From an uncultured Bacilli bacterium (GTDB lineage Bacteria; Bacillota_I; Bacilli_A; RF39; UBA660), in contig CANQZH010000040.1 of assembly GCA_947628245.1 (NCBI GenBank), positions 1-8,880 on the forward strand: 8,880 nucleotides of DNA. The letters are read 5' to 3'. This document shows, in pieces, positions 6,137-8,880 of this stretch (position 1 is the first letter of the stretch; the number at the start of each line of letters is the position of its first letter). A program made the position numbers and the translations under genes. Under the pieces are notes generated by a model, which was not told the origin of the DNA, did not search any database, and saw nothing but the letters and a program-made list of their open reading frames with translations.

Positions 6137-6151
6137 AAAAGTGTTTAAGTT
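6137..6151 (-). repeat. Third copy of the inverted-repeat arm
   Basis: AAAAGTGTTTAAGTT is an exact 15-base inverted copy of 6021-6035. Nearby TTTGATAGT (6118-6126) is the inverse of ACTATCAAA (6038-6046), which spans the loop of the first hairpin. The whole of 6021-6046 is therefore repeated in inverted form at 6118-6151 with a small insertion. About 70 AT-rich bases lie between, edged by CAATAT (6071-6076) and ATATTG (6111-6116). Confidence 0.65.
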
Positions 6152-6226
6152 CCGTGTTCAAAATAAATTAAATTATACCTAAAATATTTTTCTTTTTTAA
6201 AAAAAATACAAAATATAATTAATTCG

Positions 6227-6235
6227 TGATATAAT
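6227..6235 (+). promoter_or_regulatory. Extended -10 promoter of the four-gene operon
   Basis: TG-A-TATAAT has the TGn extension and a perfect hexamer (6230-6235). The -35 position is AT-rich without a clear TTGACA (TACAAA at 6207-6212, 17-base spacing). This is the same promoter style as before the adhesin gene. Confidence 0.6.
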
Positions 6236-6257
6236 TACAAAGTGACAAGGTGATATG

Positions 6258-6905
6258 ATGAAAAAAGTTTTTTTATGTCTCCTCTTATTATTAATTTGTA
6301 ATGGTTGTTCTAATATAATGAACTTAAATTACGAACAAATCATTAATAATACTTTAAACAGTAACTATCAATTAGCAAATGAAAATCGTAGAGGATACAA
6401 GTATTATTTACCTAAAGGAATGCGCGTAATTAAAAGAACAGGCACTAACGAAATATTTTCAAAAGAAGATGATAATTATTATTTATATGTTGATTTAGTT
6501 AGTTATTATAATAAAGTTGATGCCTCTTATGAAGAAAAAAAAGATGTTGTTTTTAGTAAAAACATCAAAAAAGATGATAAATTTGGTTATATTGAAATAA
6601 AAAAAACTACAAATGAAAAATATTTTATTGAAATCATGTACAATTATGCTAAAATAGAAGTGATAGTATCGGAAGATAACATCAAAGAAGCTTTAGCTTA
6701 TAGTACAGCCATTTTAACATCTATTAATTACCAAGATACTGTCTTAAAAAGTCTTATGGAAACAAATTCTTTAAAGTCCAACGAAGTTTTATATAATATT
6801 TTTGAAACAGCTGATACCGAAAGTAGTTACTTACAAATTGCTGAAGAATATGGACAATATGAAGAAGAAGATGAAACTGTTGATCCAAACTTTATAAGAA
6901 GATAA
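6258..6905 (+). CDS. Candidate lipoprotein, function unknown
   Basis: I preferred the ATG at 6258 over the adjacent ATG at 6255 because AAGGTGA (6247-6253) is then 4 bases away, like the spacing at trmB; this gives 215 residues. The N-terminus MKKVFLCLLLLLICNGCSN is a lipoprotein-type signal with C17 as likely lipidated residue. The box ICNGC has Gly at -1 as expected but Cys at -3, which is unusual. Residues 35-150 read as a mixed alpha/beta domain (RRGYKYYLPKGMRVIKR, YYLYVDLVSYYNKVD, IEIMYNYAKIEVIV), and the last 20 residues are strongly acidic. I do not recognise a family. It starts the operon; the next gene begins 17 bases after its stop. Surface exposure on the outer membrane face is inferred from the signal, and a plain secreted or N-anchored protein is the alternative. 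Confidence 0.75.
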   Translation: MKKVFLCLLLLLICNGCSNIMNLNYEQIINNTLNSNYQLANENRRGYKYYLPKGMRVIKRTGTNEIFSKEDDNYYLYVDLVSYYNKVDASYEEKKDVVFSKNIKKDDKFGYIEIKKTTNEKYFIEIMYNYAKIEVIVSEDNIKEALAYSTAILTSINYQDTVLKSLMETNSLKSNEVLYNIFETADTESSYLQIAEEYGQYEEEDETVDPNFIRR

Positions 6906-6922
6906 GAAAGTGGGTATATAAA

Positions 6923-7801
6923 ATGAAATTATTTAGTAAACTAAAAAATGTTTTATTTGAAGAGGAAGAAATAGAAGTTCCTGTTGAAGAGCCAAAAACT
7001 AAAATCGCAGCTGCTGAACCTCCTAAAAAAGTTGAAAAAATGACTTTTAAAGAGAAAGAAGAAGAACCAATAGTCACGGATCGCGAATTATTTAAAGCTG
7101 AGAAAACTTTTGATTTTCCAGCATTTGATGATAATGAATTTGAAAGTATGAAAAATATTTCTTTAGATTTAGATTTAAAGGATGAAAAAAAAGAAGAAAA
7201 GAAAAAAGAAAGTATGTCAATTAATTTAATTGATTATGAAAAACCAAAACCAAAAAGAACACCAGTTCGTCAAGAAAAAAAGGCTGAAGAAATAAAAGGA
7301 AGAGCTTATCCTACTAAAAATGAAGAAATAAAAAGTACAAAATTTAAACCTTCACCTGTTATTTCACCAGTTTATGGTGTTTTAGATAAAAATTATCATA
7401 AAGAAGATTTAATAGTAAAAAAAGATAAAAAAGATATTGATGTTGATATTGTTAGAAAAAAAGCTTTTGGTACTTTAGAAGAAGATTTAGAAAAATCCTT
7501 AAATAAACCTGTAAAAGAATTTTATCAAGAAAAAATTACTGAAGAACAAGAAAGTGAAGATTTACCAAAAATAAAAGAAGAAAAATCAATTGAAGATTTA
7601 TTAGAAGAAACATCTTATGATGAAATTGATATTCAAAATGAAGAAGATGAAAAAGAAGAATTATTTGATACGGATACGATTGAATTAGAACAAATAGATA
7701 AACCTAAAGAAAAGACGGAAGAAGAAAAAGATGAAGAAACATTAGAAAATGATTTATTTGATTTAATTGATTCAATGTATGATAATAAGGAGGATGAATA
7801 A
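6923..7801 (+). CDS. Acidic disordered protein with amphipathic N-terminus and conserved-looking Pro/aromatic island
   Basis: No family is recognised with confidence. The 292 residues are dominated by E, K and D and lack a signal peptide or transmembrane segment, so it is probably cytosolic and mostly disordered. Three islands stand out. Residues 1-12 (MKLFSKLKNVLF) would form an amphipathic helix followed by EEEE, much like the membrane-targeting start of the division protein SepF. Residues 141-163 (FKPSPVISPVYGVLDKNYHK then EDL) are hydrophobic and proline-rich, and look like a binding motif. Residues 274-286 (LENDLFDLIDSMY) could be a second short helix for a partner. A further acidic helix, SIEDLLEE, lies at 222-229. 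The ribosome binding site is poor (AGTGGG, 6909-6914). It sits between the lipoprotein gene and the DUF948-like gene. A membrane-attached scaffold or adaptor is my inference. Confidence 0.75.
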   Translation: MKLFSKLKNVLFEEEEIEVPVEEPKTKIAAAEPPKKVEKMTFKEKEEEPIVTDRELFKAEKTFDFPAFDDNEFESMKNISLDLDLKDEKKEEKKKESMSINLIDYEKPKPKRTPVRQEKKAEEIKGRAYPTKNEEIKSTKFKPSPVISPVYGVLDKNYHKEDLIVKKDKKDIDVDIVRKKAFGTLEEDLEKSLNKPVKEFYQEKITEEQESEDLPKIKEEKSIEDLLEETSYDEIDIQNEEDEKEELFDTDTIELEQIDKPKEKTEEEKDEETLENDLFDLIDSMYDNKEDE

Positions 7802-7802
7802 A

Positions 7803-8132
7803 ATGGATTTTTTACTAGAATTTTTACCAATAGTTATTTATATTTTATTAATTATAATATTATTAATAGGTATAGTATTAGCTATTAAATTAATTATTAC
7901 TTTAGACAAAGTTGAAAGAACAGTTGATAATGTAAATGAAAAAGTTCACGCATTAGATAGTTTGTTTCATATCATTGATACAACTACCGATAAAATTGTG
8001 TTAGTAACTGATAAAGTAGTTGAATCAATAGTTGGTATGATTACTAATTTATTTACAAAAAAGAAAACTAAAAAAGATGAAGCTGAAGTTGTTGAAGTAA
8101 AAACTACTACTAAGAAAAAGAGTGCTAAATAA
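7803..8132 (+). CDS. DUF948-like (YtxG-type) membrane protein
   Basis: The product has 109 residues. Residues 6-33 are one long hydrophobic segment (FLPIVIYILLIIILLIGIVL and on). A polar helix (34-75) follows with spaced repeats, LDKVERTVDNVNEKVHALD then TTDKIVLVTDKVVES, typical of the antiparallel helices of DUF948 proteins. The tail 86-109 is rich in Lys and Thr (TKKKTKKDE, KTTTKKKSAK). Family members are small membrane-anchored proteins of unknown biochemical role, often next to YtxH, as in the Bacillus ytxG-ytxH stress operon, which is the arrangement here. I chose ATG 7803 because AAGGAGG (7787-7793) precedes it by 9 bases. An in-frame ATG at 7794 touches the binding site, and upstream ones lie inside the previous gene. 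The stop codon shares one base with the next start (TAATG), so translation is coupled. Confidence 0.82.
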   Translation: MDFLLEFLPIVIYILLIIILLIGIVLAIKLIITLDKVERTVDNVNEKVHALDSLFHIIDTTTDKIVLVTDKVVESIVGMITNLFTKKKTKKDEAEVVEVKTTTKKKSAK

Positions 8133-8605
8133 TGGATAATAAACATAATAAGTTTATAACTGGAGCTTTAGTAGGTTTAGGCTTAGGTCTTTTATTTGCT
8201 CCTATAGATAGCAGTGGAGCAAGAAAAGAACTAAAAAGTTCCTTAAATAAACTATTAGAATCTGTAAAAGAAATAGATATTGAAAAAACAAAATCAGCTT
8301 TTATGAAAAGATTAAGTGAAATTAAAGATGAATTATGTGATTTAGATGATAAAACAAGAAGAGATTTAGTTAAAATTAAAATTAATAAAATAAAAGAAAC
8401 TTGTTTAGAATTAGAACAAATTGCTAAAGATTATAAAAGTATCAAAGTAGAAGAAGCAGCAAAAGAAGTAGAATTAAGAGCTGATATGATGTTAGATGAA
8501 TTAGATCAAAAAGAACTAGAAGTTGTGACTAAAAAGAAAACACCATCTAAAAAAACTACTTCTAAGAAAGCTAGTGTAAAGAAAAAAACTAAAAATAAAA
8601 AATGA
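8132..8605 (+). CDS. YtxH-domain protein with lysine-rich tail
   Basis: The product is a 157-residue protein. Residues 7-25 (KFITGALVGLGLGLLFAPID) are the YtxH signature, a Gly-rich membrane-inserting segment followed by a polar region; the family form is close to GxxxGLLFAPKSGxxTRxxL, and here SSGARKELK fits. Residues 30-130 are charged and helical (LESVKEIDIEKTKSAF, LELEQIAKDYKSIKVEEAAK), so a coiled coil is likely. The last 25 residues are almost only K, T and S (KKKTPSKKTTSKKASVKKK), resembling a histone H1-type tail. The start overlaps the previous stop by one base and lacks a strong binding site, so it depends on coupling. YtxH proteins of Bacillus are general-stress products of unknown mechanism. 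This is the last gene of the operon, and its TGA stop lies inside the terminator stem. Confidence 0.88.
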   Translation: MDNKHNKFITGALVGLGLGLLFAPIDSSGARKELKSSLNKLLESVKEIDIEKTKSAFMKRLSEIKDELCDLDDKTRRDLVKIKINKIKETCLELEQIAKDYKSIKVEEAAKEVELRADMMLDELDQKELEVVTKKKTPSKKTTSKKASVKKKTKNKK

Positions 8606-8624
8606 AGAGAAGTTCTTCTTTTTT
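8604..8624 (+). terminator. Rho-independent terminator of the four-gene operon
   Basis: GAAGA (8604-8608) pairs with TCTTC (8614-8618) over a 5-base loop and is followed by six T. The A run before the stop codon (8597-8602) can extend the stem against the T run, with one bulged base. The stem begins within the TGA stop codon of the YtxH-like gene. Confidence 0.75.
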
Positions 8625-8699
8625 AATGTCTAAATTATTAAATTAAAATTTTTTTAACATTTAAACTTTAATTCGACAAATTTCTTACAAAAGATAGTT

Positions 8700-8705
8700 T
8701 ATAAT
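8700..8705 (+). promoter_or_regulatory. Candidate -10 of the Rpn-type gene
   Basis: TATAAT lies 26 bases before the ATG at 8732. TTCGACA (8672-8678) resembles a -35 but is about 21 bases away, longer than the usual spacer. GGAG (8719-8722) is the ribosome binding site. Confidence 0.45.
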
Positions 8706-8731
8706 AGCAAACTTGAATGGAGTTGAATTAT

Positions 8732-8880
8732 ATGGCAAAATTTTATAATGCTCGTAATGATAAGGTATTTAAAGCAATCTTTTGTGATCCAAGTGATACG
8801 GAGTTATTAGAAACTTTAATGAGTTTAATTTTAAATAAAGAAGTTAAAAATATTAGGTTTGCTAATCCTGAACTTTTAAA
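8732..8880 (+). CDS. Rpn/PD-(D/E)XK nuclease family protein, 5' part only
   Basis: Only the first 49 codons are inside the window. MAKFYNARNDKVFKAIFCDP followed by TELLETLMSLILNKEVKNI and FANPELL matches the N-terminus of the Rpn (recombination-promoting nuclease, YhgA-like, often annotated PD-(D/E)XK family transposase) group. NDxxFKxIF is the hallmark opening. The catalytic D and ExK residues of the nuclease core lie further on and are not visible, so activity cannot be judged. ATG at 8732 follows GGAG (8719-8722) by 9 bases. It has its own promoter after the operon terminator. Members are mobile, often multi-copy and sometimes linked to phage defence or abortive systems in the literature. 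For this copy that is inference. Confidence 0.75.
   Translation, partial: MAKFYNARNDKVFKAIFCDPSDTELLETLMSLILNKEVKNIRFANPELL

Noticed and set aside
5568..6257. CRISPR array or other regular repeat
   Set aside because: Repeats here are inverted and irregular in spacing, and no unit recurs with spacer-like intervals.
6892..7077. Minus-strand Ser/Phe-rich open frame
   Set aside because: It is the reverse of Lys/Glu-rich codons of the acidic protein, a usual artefact of such composition.
7633..7830. Second minus-strand Ser-rich open frame
   Set aside because: Same reason: an antisense shadow of the acidic protein's Glu/Lys codons, with no start signals.
1..8880. TGA read as tryptophan (mycoplasma-type code)
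   Set aside because: All 11 Trp codons counted in the flippase, TrmB and adhesin are TGG, none of the intact genes contains an in-frame TGA, and the YtxH-like gene ends in TGA within a terminator stem.

Overview
This is an AT-rich window (estimated by eye) using the standard bacterial code. All 11 Trp codons in the intact MurJ-, TrmB- and thioester-protein genes are TGG, and one gene ends in TGA. The gene families point to a low-GC, single-membrane Gram-positive of the Bacillota/Bacilli, probably host-associated: a Cse60-type small sporulation-family protein, a MurJ/SpoVB-type flippase, TrmB, a Cys-Gln thioester (TQXA) surface adhesin with a sortase-type C-terminus, and a DUF948-YtxH pair like ytxG-ytxH of Bacillus. 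A wall-less mollicute is unlikely because a lipid II flippase and a sortase substrate are present. The species cannot be named from the sequence alone.

Layout. 49-1852: a Cse60-like gene overlaps and is probably coupled to a 545-residue MurJ-type flippase. 1849-2172 (minus): a 107-residue Met/Asn/Tyr-rich coiled-coil protein that converges on the flippase gene with a 4-base overlap. 2260-2889: trmB. 2890-3986: no intact gene. It holds a probable terminator, the left part of an IS200-type element (hairpins plus 41 codons of tnpA) and, head-on against it, a broken IS91-type transposase. 3987-5567: the thioester adhesin with its own promoter and a terminator-like hairpin. 5568-6257: again no intact gene. 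It holds an IS110-type transposase remnant and a striking set of inverted repeats that abuts it. 6258-8605: a four-gene operon (candidate lipoprotein, acidic disordered protein, DUF948-like membrane protein, YtxH-like protein) ending in a terminator. From 8732: the start of a Rpn/PD-(D/E)XK-type protein that runs off the window.

How it fits together. The outer genes are ordinary chromosome: envelope synthesis, tRNA modification and a cell-envelope stress-type operon. The adhesin is a solitary islet with dead insertion sequences of three families on its two sides, so it may have been brought in or moved by them. The operon at 6258-8605 is the least understood part. All four products look surface- or membrane-associated. 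A strongly acidic disordered protein with a short hydrophobic/proline island sits next to two membrane-type proteins with lysine-rich tails.

I did not find a CRISPR array, tRNA, rRNA, riboswitch or a clearly new defence system. The most unusual items are the acidic protein at 6923-7801, the inverted-repeat cluster at 6018-6151 and the thioester adhesin.
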